Origin: Planctomyces sp.
Lineage (GTDB): Bacteria; Planctomycetota; Planctomycetia; Planctomycetales; Planctomycetaceae
Direction: 5' to 3'
NCBI GenBank assembly: GCA_016795105.1
Contig: JAEUIH010000021.1
Coordinates: 34,903 to 98,902 of the forward strand
DNA length: 64,000 nt
A model generated the notes under the pieces. It did no database searches. It had not been told where the DNA came from and worked only from the letters and a program-made list of their open reading frames with translations. Shown in pieces: positions 19,002 through 28,397 of this stretch. Every line of letters starts with the position of its first letter. The stretch's first letter is position 1. A program made the position numbers and the translations under genes.

Positions 19002-19526
19002 TCAGCTTTCACCACGAAATCCCTTGATGATCGTCACAATGCCAATGATCAGCAGGATTGGGGGATAGAAGAACAGTCTGTCGAGGAAAATCAGTGCGCC
19101 GAAGAACCAGACAATCGAGCCAACAATCATCAGAACTCCCGATGTAATTGCTTTCTGGTTTGAGCCGCTGCCGGAGGCCCCTTTCGCTTCAGACCTGCGG
19201 GCCGATCGCCCTGGCATCATAGAGCTCGGGCTGGCAGCGTAGGGCGAAGCGTTTGCGTATGGGTCATGGTGGTCGCTGGCTCCGCCGTCCACCCAGTCGA
19301 CTTCGTCATCGAAGTCTGAATCATAGTTTTCGGGTTCGGGCTTCTTCTTAAGCGGCTTGGGATTAGGCGGCTTGGGGTTAGATGGCTTGGGGGCTTGAGC
19401 AGTGGGTGCCGGGACATCGATCACCGTCTGGCATTTGGGGCATCGCAACTTCTTTCCAGCCGCTGTCTCCGGAACGGCCAGTCTGCTGTTGCACCCTTCG
19501 CAAGACACCTGAATTTTCTCGGGCAT
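19002..19526 (-). CDS. Zinc-ribbon, two-helix membrane protein
   Basis: A protein of 174 residues. Residues 6-35 form an MJ0042-like zinc ribbon (CEGCNSRL then CPKCQTV). A proline/lysine-rich linker (repeats of KPSNPKPPNPKP type) and an acidic stretch follow, and two hydrophobic helices lie at the C-terminus (about 120-170). This layout is common in planctomycetes and has no assigned function. I chose the ATG at 19526, where the zinc ribbon begins; the frame runs open upstream to 19661 and would overlap the rhaA region. It is divergent from rhaA, so the gap of about 150 bases holds both promoters. Confidence 0.75.
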   Translation of the reverse strand: MPEKIQVSCEGCNSRLAVPETAAGKKLRCPKCQTVIDVPAPTAQAPKPSNPKPPNPKPLKKKPEPENYDSDFDDEVDWVDGGASDHHDPYANASPYAASPSSMMPGRSARRSEAKGASGSGSNQKAITSGVLMIVGSIVWFFGALIFLDRLFFYPPILLIIGIVTIIKGFRGES

Positions 19527-19673
19527 AGAACGCTGCTTTCCCTGGATGACGTTAAGAGCGGACGATTGAATTTCCGCCGAGGTCGTGGTTTTTCGGCGGA
19601 CGAATGATAACATCGCCATGTTTAAACGTAAGTGTTTCAGCCCGACTTGAGCAATTCTCAACGCCGGAAGTCC

Positions 19674-20978
19674 ATGATGACGTCATCGCAATCAATTGAA
19701 TCTGCATATCAGGCGGCCAAAGAACGCTACGCGGAACTTGGAGTCGACTGTGATCAGGCGCTCCTTCGTCTTTCGGCCGTAAAGCTCTCCCTGCATTGCT
19801 GGCAGGGAGACGATGTTGCCGGGTTTGAGCGACTGAGTGGGGAGTCCGCGTCACAGGATATTGGCGGCGGACTGGCAGTGACCGGCAATTATCCAGGCCG
19901 GGCGAGGACACCGAATGAACTGAGAGCAGATGCGGAGCAGGCCTTCTCCCTGATCCCGGGAAAGCACCGCTTTAATCTCCACGCCAGTTATGCCGAAACG
20001 GGTGGCGAGACGGTTCAAAGATCCGAGCTAAGACCGGAACATTTTGCAGCGTGGATGGAATGGGCGAGAGATCGGGGCCTGGGGCTCGATTTCAATCCAA
20101 CGTTCTTTGGCCATCCATTGGCATCCGATGGATTCACTCTTTCGCACCACCAACGATCAATCCGCGAATTCTGGATTCAGCATGGGATTGTATGTCGCGA
20201 GATTGCCGCTGAGATGGGCCGATTTGTGGGGCAGCCCTGTGTCAACAATGTCTGGATTCCGGATGGGATGAAAGACTCGCCCTTTGATCGCTCCGCACCT
20301 CGTCAACGCCTCCTGGAAGCACTCGATCAGGTCTTTGCGGATCCAATGAACCCGTCGCATGTTCTGGATGCTGTTGAATGCAAACTCTTTGGGCTGGGGT
20401 CCGAGAGCTATGTTGTAGGGTCTCACGAGTTCTATCTGGGCTACGCGATTACTCGGCGAAAGCTACTGTGCCTCGATGCCGGCCACTTTCATCCGACGGA
20501 AGTCATTTCGGACAAGATTTCTTCGGTACTGAACTACGTTGAGGGTTTGTTACTGCATGTCAGCCGAGGAGTCCGCTGGGACAGCGATCACGTCGTCACG
20601 CTGACGGACGAGCTGCTGGCGATTGCTCAGGAGCTTGTTCGTGGAGGATATCTGGGGCGGGTGCAGCCGGGTCTGGACTTCTTCGATGCCAGCATTAACC
20701 GAATTGCTGCGTGGGTAATCGGTGCACGGAATCTGCTGAAAGCACTGCTCATCGCTCTGCTGGAGCCGGCCGACACACTTCGTGCACTGGAAGTCGCCGG
20801 AGACTACACAGGGCGACTGGCGATGCTTGAGGAACTGCGATTCATGCCTTTTGCGGCTATATGGGACTACCATTGCCTGAATTCAGACGTACCAACCGGC
20901 CATCGCTGGCTGGATGATGTCCGCGACTACGAAGCTCGGACGGTTTCGCAGCGAACGGCGAAGAGCCGTAAAGATTAG
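19674..20978 (+). CDS. rhaA: L-rhamnose isomerase
   Basis: A protein of 434 residues. It converts L-rhamnose to L-rhamnulose in the cytosol. The family signature [16 protein letters not shown] is near residue 40, and the metal-binding barrel motifs are [20 protein letters not shown] and [12 protein letters not shown] (the His/Asp/Glu ligands of the xylose-isomerase-like fold). Start: two adjacent ATG codons (19674 and 19677) follow GGAAG. It is the first gene of a run with a complete sugar ABC importer, consistent with rhamnose uptake and use. The next steps (rhamnulokinase and aldolase) are not in the window. Confidence 0.93.
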   Translation: MMTSSQSIESAYQAAKERYAELGVDCDQALLRLSAVKLSLHCWQGDDVAGFERLSGESASQDIGGGLAVTGNYPGRARTPNELRADAEQAFSLIPGKHRFNLHASYAETGGETVQRSELRPEHFAAWMEWARDRGLGLDFNPTFFGHPLASDGFTLSHHQRSIREFWIQHGIVCREIAAEMGRFVGQPCVNNVWIPDGMKDSPFDRSAPRQRLLEALDQVFADPMNPSHVLDAVECKLFGLGSESYVVGSHEFYLGYAITRRKLLCLDAGHFHPTEVISDKISSVLNYVEGLLLHVSRGVRWDSDHVVTLTDELLAIAQELVRGGYLGRVQPGLDFFDASINRIAAWVIGARNLLKALLIALLEPADTLRALEVAGDYTGRLAMLEELRFMPFAAIWDYHCLNSDVPTGHRWLDDVRDYEARTVSQRTAKSRKD

Positions 20979-20983
20979 TGGTT

Positions 20984-22582
20984 ATGGAAGCTGGGTCGCA
21001 CAGCAATCGTCCGCTGATTGAGATTCGAGGGATTTGCAAGTCCTATACGGGAGTTGTGGCTCTGTCGGATGTTTCGCTGTCTCTCATGCCCGGAGAAGTG
21101 CATGCTCTTTGCGGCGAAAACGGAGCCGGAAAGTCAACACTGATCAAACTTCTGGCCGGGACCGTTCGCCCTGACTCGGGCTCGATTTCCTGCCTTAACG
21201 AGTCACTGAGCCATGAAGTGCTGCTCAGTGGCAGTGTGAAGGCGGCCGAGGATGCCGGAATTGCTGTGATGCACCAGGAGTCGACTGCATTCCCGGATCT
21301 GAACGCGGTCGACAACATTTACGTAGGCCGCGAATTGACAGTGGGCTATGGCTTGCTCCTCAATCGCTCCGAGATGCGTCGTCGAACACACGAACTCCTG
21401 CATAGGCTTGGTGAGCACTTCTCGATTGATCGGCCTCTGCGGGAGTTATCACTGGCGCAACGGCAAATGGTGGCTCTCGCAAGAGCGCTTTCGCTGAAGT
21501 GTCGGTTGCTAATCATGGACGAGCCAACAGCATCGCTGTCGATGCGCGAGACACAGCGTCTGATGTTGCTTGTCAGACAGTTGCGCAGTGACGGGATTTG
21601 TGTTTTGTATGTGAGTCATCGACTGGAAGAAGTGTTTGAACTCTCCGATCGAATCACGGTTTTGCGAGACGGTCGTCTGGTTTCGACTCGGCCGACGACC
21701 GAAGTGACTCGGACCTCTCTGATTCACGAAATGGTTGGACGTGATCTCGAGACACTGCACGGAGTTTCGAAGTCTGAATCGATTACGGCCGGTGCCGATT
21801 CACACACTGGTTTGGCAGCTGGCCGGGCAACAGGTACAGCAATTGAACTGACGGGACTGACGCGGATTGGAGTCTTCGAAGACATTTCTCTGTCCGTGCG
21901 TGCAGGAGAAATTGTGGGTCTCAGTGGGCTGGTTGGTGCCGGGAGATCAGAGATCGCACGCGCCATCTTCGGGATCGACCCCTGTGATTTCGGTTCGATC
22001 TCGATCAGCGGGAAGACTCTGAATCGATGGACAACCGGCGACATGATTAATGCGGGCGTGGCATTCGTGCCGGAAGATCGGCAGCACGAAGGTCTGGTGC
22101 TGCAGATGTCTGTTGCCGACAATATTCTGATGACCAACTACAAACATGTGACACGAACAGGATTCATTTCTGCTCGAGCGGCCCATCAACTGGTTGATGA
22201 TCAAGTCAAGAGATTCCAGATTCGTGCTGCATCGTCCGGGTTAATGGTCGAGTTCCTTTCGGGGGGCAATCAGCAAAAAGTTGTGTTGGGGAAATGGCTC
22301 GCCGGACGACCTCGCGTTTTGATTCTGGACGAACCGACACGTGGGGTCGACGTTGGTGCCAAGCACCAGATTCATGAGTTGATTGAGCAGTTGGCTGGTG
22401 AAGGGCTGGCGGTGCTGTTGATTTCTTCAGAGCTTCCGGAGCTCCTGCGACTCAGCCATCGCTTGATTGTGATTCGCGAGGGCCGAATTGCGGGGGAGTT
22501 TGCATCCGGCAATGTGTCGCAGGAAGAGATCCTGGCAATCTCGCTGCCCGACGCAGGTCGGTCTGCGGAGAGTCGTCAATGA
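20984..22582 (+). CDS. Sugar ABC transporter ATP-binding protein (two ABC domains), probably rhamnose
   Basis: About 532 residues, of RbsA/XylG/RhaT type. The first ABC domain has Walker A GENGAGKST and Walker B LLIMDEPTASLS. The second has the degenerate Walker A GLVGAGRSE, the signature LSGGNQQKVVLGKWL and LILDEPTRGVDVGAK, as usual for this family. It powers import with the two permeases that follow. The start is uncertain: a GTG at 20978 overlaps the last base of the rhaA stop, and an ATG lies at 20984; neither has a strong ribosome-binding site. Its stop overlaps the next gene as ATGA, indicating tight coupling. The assignment to rhamnose rests on the rhaA neighbour. Confidence 0.9.
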   Translation: MEAGSHSNRPLIEIRGICKSYTGVVALSDVSLSLMPGEVHALCGENGAGKSTLIKLLAGTVRPDSGSISCLNESLSHEVLLSGSVKAAEDAGIAVMHQESTAFPDLNAVDNIYVGRELTVGYGLLLNRSEMRRRTHELLHRLGEHFSIDRPLRELSLAQRQMVALARALSLKCRLLIMDEPTASLSMRETQRLMLLVRQLRSDGICVLYVSHRLEEVFELSDRITVLRDGRLVSTRPTTEVTRTSLIHEMVGRDLETLHGVSKSESITAGADSHTGLAAGRATGTAIELTGLTRIGVFEDISLSVRAGEIVGLSGLVGAGRSEIARAIFGIDPCDFGSISISGKTLNRWTTGDMINAGVAFVPEDRQHEGLVLQMSVADNILMTNYKHVTRTGFISARAAHQLVDDQVKRFQIRAASSGLMVEFLSGGNQQKVVLGKWLAGRPRVLILDEPTRGVDVGAKHQIHELIEQLAGEGLAVLLISSELPELLRLSHRLIVIREGRIAGEFASGNVSQEEILAISLPDAGRSAESRQ

Positions 22583-23580
22583 GTCAACTTCCGTTGAGAG
22601 GGTGGAGTCGTCTGCTGGCACGGCGGGATATTGGGATCCTGCTGCTGATTGCGGTCACGACAGCGGTGGTTGGATTCATGGATTCGCGATTCATTTCTCT
22701 GGATGTGTGGCTCGGCATCTTTATCCGATCAGCTCCGACCATGATTGTCGCCTGTGGAGTTATGGCTGTAATACTCACCGGAGAAATTGATATCTCAGCG
22801 GGATCACTGATGGCATTGTTGGCGGCGGTGATGGGTCTGTTGATTTCACAGAGCAAAGCGGCATTGTCACTTTGGATTGGCATTCCGGCCGTCCTTGCAC
22901 TTGGGACAGCGATTGGCACCGGAACCGGCCTGCTGGTATCGTATGGTCGCGTACCATCGCTCGTAGCGACTCTTGGGCTGATGACAGCGCTTCGTGGATT
23001 GACCACGATCGTTATGGGCGGGAAGAATATTGACGGACTTCCACCTGCACTGCAGGATGCCGCCAAGCGTGGCTGGTTTGGAGTCCCGGTTTCAGTCTGG
23101 GTTGCATCACTTGTTGTGCTTATGACGAGTTTGCTGTTCTACCGAATGCCGCTTGGGCGAAGAATCTATGCCGCTGGAAGTTCCCCGGCGTCGGCTCGAG
23201 CTGCCGGCCTGCATATTCAGCGAATTCAAGTCTTCACATTTGCCTGGGCAGGCTTTCTGACCGCAGTAGCGACTCTTGTCGACGTACCTCGACTGCCGTG
23301 GATTGAATCCGGAATTGGATCGGACCTGGAGCTTCTTGTGATCACATGTGTGGTCGTTGGTGGCGTTTCAATCTCGGGCGGTCGAGGAGATCTGTCATCT
23401 GTGCTGGCAGCGGTGGTCCTGATGACCATGATTCGACCGGTTCTTACGTTTCTGGATGTTGGCGAGATGGGAGAAAAATGGACACGAGCAATTCAGGGGG
23501 TGTTTATCCTGCTGGCTGTTATTGCTGACCAGATCTCGATTCGATTTCTGTGGCGAAAGTCTGCAAAGGTAAGAAGATGA
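22579..23580 (+). CDS. Sugar ABC transporter permease (RbsC/BPD_transp_2 family), first
   Basis: A protein of 333 residues with about eight to ten membrane helices. The family pattern AVILTGEIDISAGSLMAL near residue 60 and VVGGVSISGGRGDLSSVL near 265 are the conserved motifs of sugar-type inner-membrane permeases; the latter region contacts the ATPase. It starts within the stop of the ATPase gene (ATGA) and ends within the start of the second permease, so the four proteins are made in close ratio. It is probably one half of the transmembrane channel. Confidence 0.92.
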   Translation: MSQLPLRGWSRLLARRDIGILLLIAVTTAVVGFMDSRFISLDVWLGIFIRSAPTMIVACGVMAVILTGEIDISAGSLMALLAAVMGLLISQSKAALSLWIGIPAVLALGTAIGTGTGLLVSYGRVPSLVATLGLMTALRGLTTIVMGGKNIDGLPPALQDAAKRGWFGVPVSVWVASLVVLMTSLLFYRMPLGRRIYAAGSSPASARAAGLHIQRIQVFTFAWAGFLTAVATLVDVPRLPWIESGIGSDLELLVITCVVVGGVSISGGRGDLSSVLAAVVLMTMIRPVLTFLDVGEMGEKWTRAIQGVFILLAVIADQISIRFLWRKSAKVRR

Positions 23581-24635
23581 CCCCAGCACCAGACTCCGAT
23601 CAGTCGCCGGTGAATAGGGCGAGATTTGATCAGCAATCGGCGGATCAGCAGCAGAATTCCGATTCGGGGCCGTTCCGAAAGTCGATCTTTCACGATTCCG
23701 GATTTCGCTGGTGGCACGAGGTTGCTGTATTCGTACTGCTGGTCTTGGTCCTGATGGTCGCACAGGAGCTCGTTCCAGGCTTCTTGAATCCCCGAAGTCA
23801 GCTGCTGCTTTCTCGTCATGTCTGGGAAATGGCACTGATTTCACTGGGAATGATGCTGATCATTATTACGGCAGGCATTGATCTGTCCGTTGGATCAACG
23901 ATGGGACTGTGTGCAGTTGCCTTCGGGGTCAGCTTTGAGATGACTTCAAGTATTCTGTTGAGTTGTCTGTTCTGTGTACTGACAGGATTTGGATGTGGCG
24001 CCTTGAATGGTGCACTGATCTCTCGATGGCGACTTCATCCGCTGATTGTCACTTTGGCGACGTATGCTGCGTATCGAGGCATTGCAGAGGGATGGAGCCA
24101 GGGGCACTCATGGTCGGGTTTCGGAGCCAGCTTTTCGCAGCTGTCGCGAGGTCGTTTGCTGGGGATCCCCTACCCCGGATTGACGTTCTTCGCGTTGACT
24201 GTGATTGCAGCGATCGTGCTCTGGAAGACGCCGGCCGGAAAGCATCTGAGTGCGATGGGATACAACGAGAAGGCGGCTCGGTTTTCAGGAATCCGAGTCG
24301 ACCTGAATCGATTTCTGTTGTTCTGCATTTCTGGTACGTTAAGCGGCCTTGCTGCAGTGTTTTATGTTGCTCGGTTTGACACCGCAAAGGCGGATGCCGG
24401 TGAAGGTTTCGAACTGGACGCAATCACCGCTGTCGTTGCCGGTGGAACCAGTATTTTTGGCGGGCGAGGCAACGTCATCGGAACAATTCTGGGACTGCTT
24501 CTGATTCATGAGACACGTCAGTTTGTTGGCAGATACTGGGGGATTGAAGAACTGAAGTCGATCTTCGTTGGCGGTTTGTTGATCAGCTTTGTATTGATAT
24601 ATCAGTTCCTCCGCCCGTCCGGGCAACGTGTATGA
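23577..24635 (+). CDS. Sugar ABC transporter permease (RbsC family), second
   Basis: A protein of 352 residues with a polar N-terminal extension of about 40 residues (Gln/Ser/Asp-rich), then about eight membrane helices. The motifs MLIIITAGIDLSVGSTMGL and VVAGGTSIFGGRGNVIGTILG match the first permease, so the two probably form a heterodimer. The chosen ATG at 23577 overlaps the previous stop as ATGA and is preceded by AAGGTAAGA; the frame is open further upstream but that would be inside the neighbour. Confidence 0.92.
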   Translation: MTPAPDSDQSPVNRARFDQQSADQQQNSDSGPFRKSIFHDSGFRWWHEVAVFVLLVLVLMVAQELVPGFLNPRSQLLLSRHVWEMALISLGMMLIIITAGIDLSVGSTMGLCAVAFGVSFEMTSSILLSCLFCVLTGFGCGALNGALISRWRLHPLIVTLATYAAYRGIAEGWSQGHSWSGFGASFSQLSRGRLLGIPYPGLTFFALTVIAAIVLWKTPAGKHLSAMGYNEKAARFSGIRVDLNRFLLFCISGTLSGLAAVFYVARFDTAKADAGEGFELDAITAVVAGGTSIFGGRGNVIGTILGLLLIHETRQFVGRYWGIEELKSIFVGGLLISFVLIYQFLRPSGQRV

Positions 24636-24669
24636 GTGAATGAGATTTCCATTCAGGGAGCTTCAGACA

Positions 24670-25752
24670 ATGACGGTTCGAGTTTTTAGTTCTCTGCGGC
24701 GGATTTTTCCTGCAGTCATCGGTCTGTTGATGCTGGCTGGTTGTCAGGACTCTGGCTCATCAAGTACCGGCTCACAGGATGCAGTTGCCGGGGATGCAGA
24801 GTCCGATTCTGAATCAGCGGACGCTCCGTCATCGCGGAGCGGGAAGATTCGGATTTGTCTGTTGCCGAAAATCAAAGGGATCAGTTACTTCAGTTCCTGC
24901 TTCAATGGTGCCAGGGAGGCGGCCGATGAGCTTGGGAATGTTGAACTGATTTATGATGGACCGACGGACGGAGATCCTCGGAAGCAGGCAGAGATGATCG
25001 AACAGTGGACGATCGAAGGGGTGGACGTCATATGTGTGTCTCCAAATGCACCCGATGTGGTTGCGAACGCCATGAAGGATGCTCGGGAAGCAGGCATTCA
25101 CGTGATCACCTGGGATGCAGATGGAACACCTGAATCCCGTGAGTTTTTCATCAATCAGGCGACGGCACAGTCAATTGGTGAAGGGATGGTCCGGGCAATG
25201 GTGTCCGACCTTGGCAGTGAGACGGAAGGTGAAGTGGTGATCATAAGTTCTGATGCCACATCAGCAAATCAGAATACCTGGATTGAAGCGATGAAACCGG
25301 CGCTGGAAAAGTCAAAGCTGAAACTCGCGACAATCAAGTATCCGGGTGAAAACTCTTCGAATGCTCTTGCAGATGCTCAGGATGTGATTCGCAAGTACAA
25401 TCAGCTCAAGGGGATCTTTGGGATAAGCTCAGTGTCCTTTCCAGGAGCAGCGGAAGCTGTTGAACAGAGTGGGCTGAACGGTAAAGTCCTCGTGACCGGA
25501 CTTTCTACACCGAACGACATGAAGAAATTTGTGCAAAACGGTACCGTGAAGTCCGTGATACTCTGGAATACCGTAGACCTGGGATATCTCACGGTCTATG
25601 CTGCGGAAAGCCTTGCCAGTGGAAAGCTGAAGTCCGGAGCGATGTCACTCAAGGCTGGACGTCTTGGTGAAAAGCAGATTGTTGGTGATCATGTTTTGTT
25701 GGGGGACATTATCGTCTTCACCAAAGACAACATTGACCATTATGACTTTTGA
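24670..25752 (+). CDS. Sugar-binding lipoprotein of the ABC importer
   Basis: A protein of 360 residues. The N-terminus is a lipoprotein signal with lipobox LAGC (Cys about residue 25), followed by a Ser/Gly/Asp-rich linker and a Peripla_BP_4-type sugar-binding domain (FSSCFNGAREAADELG, GVDVICVSPNAPDVV, ITWDADG, IFGISSVSFPGAAEAV). It captures the sugar outside the inner membrane and delivers it to the two permeases. The start at ATG 24670 is set by GGGAG ten bases upstream; an ATG at 24640 in frame adds ten residues without signal features. It is 34 bases after the second permease stop. Confidence 0.92.
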   Translation: MTVRVFSSLRRIFPAVIGLLMLAGCQDSGSSSTGSQDAVAGDAESDSESADAPSSRSGKIRICLLPKIKGISYFSSCFNGAREAADELGNVELIYDGPTDGDPRKQAEMIEQWTIEGVDVICVSPNAPDVVANAMKDAREAGIHVITWDADGTPESREFFINQATAQSIGEGMVRAMVSDLGSETEGEVVIISSDATSANQNTWIEAMKPALEKSKLKLATIKYPGENSSNALADAQDVIRKYNQLKGIFGISSVSFPGAAEAVEQSGLNGKVLVTGLSTPNDMKKFVQNGTVKSVILWNTVDLGYLTVYAAESLASGKLKSGAMSLKAGRLGEKQIVGDHVLLGDIIVFTKDNIDHYDF

Positions 25753-25794
25753 GACCACATGACAAGACTCTGATCACACGAGAGGCCGCATGCG

Positions 25795-27249
25795 ATGCAG
25801 ACGAGTTCCTCACACGGGCCAGCATCCCGGAATAGATGTACTCATTTTCCGGATCGTCGGTCCTTTGTTGTCGCTTCGACTGCGGGCATCGCGGGTTTCT
25901 CGTTTGGCTCAGGCATGGCTCAGGCTGCCGCAGAGGTTCCACAACCTTCAAAGGCAAAAGCTCAGTCGACAATCCTGTTCTTTTTGAGCGGCGGTGCGTC
26001 ACATCTTGATATGTGGGATATGAAGCCGAACGCTCCGCTGGAATACCGGGGGCCATTCAGGCCAATTGCCACTTCATCACCCGGAGTCATGCTCAGCGAA
26101 CACCTTCCGATGCTGGCTCGGCAGGCTCACCATCTGGCGCTGGTCAATTCCATAGGAGCGTCTGTCAGCACGAACGACCATCATGCCGGGTACTATTACA
26201 ATCTCACCGGCCATGTTCCTGATCCAACGTTTCTGCAGCTTGGCAATAGTCGGACTCCCTATGCAGACGACTGGCCGTTTATGGGAGCGGTTGTTGGATC
26301 GCGTCGAGCCCCGCATTCACAGCTGACCAATGCGATTACTCTGCCGCACATGGAAGGCGCTCCGGCATATACTCGCCCTGGACAGTTCTCTGCGAGACTT
26401 GGCGTTGAATATGACCCGCTCTATATCAACGGTTCGCTTGATGCCCCACTTCGGTTTCAGGCCCCGGCATTGGCACTTGAAGGTGACGTCACAACGGATC
26501 GACTCAATCACCGACGGGATTTGTTGCAGCATCTTGACTCGGCCCGAAGACTGTTCGACGAACGCGGACGCCTCACAACATGGAATCAACAGCAGGAACG
26601 TGCACTGTCCCTGTTAATGTCGCCACGTACAACGGCCGCGTTTCAGGTCGCAGATGAACCTGAGTCTGTCCGAGCACGGTATGGGCATGGAATCAACGGG
26701 ACAAGTCTGCTGTTGGCTCGCCGTCTCGTTGAAGCCGGAGTTCCGTTCATTACAGTCTTCTGGAAGGGCGACGAAAAGGCGGCCGAACTTCGCAAGTGTG
26801 CAAGCGGCGGTGGCTGGGATACTCATGGAAATAACTTTGGCTGTCTGAAAGACGATTTACTTCCACAGTTCGATCGAGGATTCTCTGCGCTGATCGAAGA
26901 TCTCTCGGATCGAGGGTTGCTGGAACAGACACTGTTGATGGTCACCAGCGAAATGGGGCGGAAGCCAAAGATCGGCGATCCTCGGTCAGGCGGCCCATCA
27001 GGCGCCGGACGCGACCACTGGACTCACTGTCTTACCGATGTCCTCGCCGGAGGCGGAATCCTGGGAGGACAGACGTTTGGCTCGAGCGATCGATACGGTG
27101 AGTATCCTCAGAACAAACCCGTGACGCCGGCAGACGTGACGAAGACTGTCTATCACTTGATGGGGATCGACAATCTTCAGGCGTTCGACAGCCAAAATCG
27201 CCCTTACAATTTGCTCGAACAGGGAACTCCAATCTCAGATCTTTTGTGA
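25795..27249 (+). CDS. DUF1501 family secreted protein
   Basis: A protein of 484 residues. The N-terminus has a twin-arginine-like signal (PDRRSFVVAST, hydrophobic stretch, AQAAA). The DUF1501 body shows FFLSGGASHLDMWDMKPNAP, LSEHLPMLARQA, NDHHAGYYYN, WDTHGNNFGCL and LVTSEMGRKPK-like MVTSEMGRKPKIG, typical of the sulfatase-like alkaline-phosphatase fold used in planctomycete DUF1501 proteins. The substrate is unknown. DUF1501 genes in planctomycetes usually follow a DUF1549/DUF1553 partner; none lies here. It starts 42 bases after the sugar-binding protein and may be in the same transcript. Confidence 0.88.
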   Translation: MQTSSSHGPASRNRCTHFPDRRSFVVASTAGIAGFSFGSGMAQAAAEVPQPSKAKAQSTILFFLSGGASHLDMWDMKPNAPLEYRGPFRPIATSSPGVMLSEHLPMLARQAHHLALVNSIGASVSTNDHHAGYYYNLTGHVPDPTFLQLGNSRTPYADDWPFMGAVVGSRRAPHSQLTNAITLPHMEGAPAYTRPGQFSARLGVEYDPLYINGSLDAPLRFQAPALALEGDVTTDRLNHRRDLLQHLDSARRLFDERGRLTTWNQQQERALSLLMSPRTTAAFQVADEPESVRARYGHGINGTSLLLARRLVEAGVPFITVFWKGDEKAAELRKCASGGGWDTHGNNFGCLKDDLLPQFDRGFSALIEDLSDRGLLEQTLLMVTSEMGRKPKIGDPRSGGPSGAGRDHWTHCLTDVLAGGGILGGQTFGSSDRYGEYPQNKPVTPADVTKTVYHLMGIDNLQAFDSQNRPYNLLEQGTPISDLL

Positions 27250-27250
27250 G

Positions 27251-27598
27251 CTATCCCTGCGCCGCTGCAGTACTCGAGCCAGTGTGTGGACAAAATGTAG
27301 CTTGGGGATTCTTCCCCGAGCACGTCCCTGCGCCGCTGCAGTACTTGAACCAGTGCGGGACGGGCAGGAATGCCCATCCTACATTTGAGCACGTCCCTGC
27401 GCCGCTGTAGTACTTGAACCAGTGCGGGACGGGCAGGAATGCCCATCCTACATTTGAGCACGTCTCTGCGTCGCTGTAGTACTTGAACCAGTGCGGGACG
27501 GGCAGGAATGCCCATCCTACATTTGAGCACGTCCCTGCGCCGCTGCGGTACTTGAACCAGTGTGTGGACGGGCAGGAGTGCCTATCCTACTTATTGTG
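27251..27598 (+). repeat. Tandem array of five 69-bp repeat units, each with a hairpin
   Basis: Units begin at about 27251 (diverged), 27323, 27392, 27461 and 27530 (diverged end). The middle three are 69 bp each and differ only by a few bases. Each begins with CGTCCCTGCGCCGCTG and contains arms GGGCA and TGCCC around a GGAA loop. Because 69 is a multiple of three, the array keeps an open frame on the minus strand, but this is a repeat artefact and not a gene. The same unit occurs at 63.75 kb in reverse orientation. The array sits between two convergent genes. Confidence 0.85.
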
Positions 27599-27605
27599 CT
27601 GCGAT

Positions 27606-28094
27606 TTAGTGATGAGCCACAAGGGTATCGTGGCTGTGGCCATGGCCGTGATCATCGTGCCCATGGTGTCCACCGTGACCATGTCCGTGGTCATCGTCGG
27701 TTGCTTCTTCGGGGAATTCGCACAGTGAGCCAAACGCGCCGGAGAGTTGAGCGGAACCACAAAGCAATGCGATGCATGTGAGCATTGTGACGTAGACAAA
27801 CTTGCCAGCGAAGTTACTGACGGTGAGTCCGAACAGTGAGTGAGTCCCTTCAATCGGCGGGGCGACGGAGCCCCAGACGAGTACTGCGACCAGCATCAGC
27901 AGGACGACTCCGATGTAGCCGCCCTTACGCAGGATTGGAAAAGCCTTAGTCCAATTGACCGCGAACGTCCAGAATCCCACCCATGCCAGCATTGGCAGCC
28001 ACGGCAGGACCACCAGGACCAGTGAGACTACAACGTCGAGAAGTGACCAGAAAACATTGACCAGGCTGTCGATGAGATTGATCAGAGCGTCCAT
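27606..28094 (-). CDS. Multi-pass membrane protein with histidine-rich C-terminal tail
   Basis: A protein of 162 residues. About four hydrophobic helices span roughly residues 5-120, and the last 30 residues are made almost entirely of His, Asp and Gly (repeating DHGH and HGHDD blocks), typical of metal-binding tails. I chose the ATG at 28094, where the hydrophobic sequence begins; the open frame extends upstream to 28226 without similarity. No family is recognised. The tail may bind zinc, nickel or copper, which is an inference from composition. Confidence 0.7.
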   Translation of the reverse strand: MDALINLIDSLVNVFWSLLDVVVSLVLVVLPWLPMLAWVGFWTFAVNWTKAFPILRKGGYIGVVLLMLVAVLVWGSVAPPIEGTHSLFGLTVSNFAGKFVYVTMLTCIALLCGSAQLSGAFGSLCEFPEEATDDDHGHGHGGHHGHDDHGHGHSHDTLVAHH

Positions 28095-28397
28095 GGCGTT
28101 CGACTGCGACTTTCGGGAAACGTAATTTGTTGGAAAATCAGGGATCACACACGTCGGAAAGTCTAACGAATGCAGAATCGGGATGCAAAGCAGCAGTTTT
28201 CGCTGACGGATGAACACCCTGAACACCTCGGATTTGTCTCAAACCGTGCAATTCGTCCCCGAACAGGCGTGTTGGCGCTTCCACGAACCGCTGGTTGCTC
28301 TAGATTGACGGAATCATGACCTCCGGGTTCTGGCGATCAGAGCCCATGAGGGGCTGGTGTAACGCTCAAGAGCCCTATTTTCACCGGAACCCGTTCG
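28095..28397. other. Divergent intergenic region, nothing recognised
   Basis: About 300 bases between the His-tailed membrane protein (minus) and pyrophosphatase (plus). It should hold both promoters. No repeat, RNA or clear motif can be supported. Confidence 0.45.

Noticed and set aside
19674..27249. Possible rhamnose/fucose microcompartment locus
   Set aside because: No shell protein or aldolase gene was recognised; only uptake and isomerase genes are present.
27204..27530. Open frame with three repeated blocks on the minus strand
   Set aside because: It is produced by the 69-bp repeat, whose length is a multiple of three.
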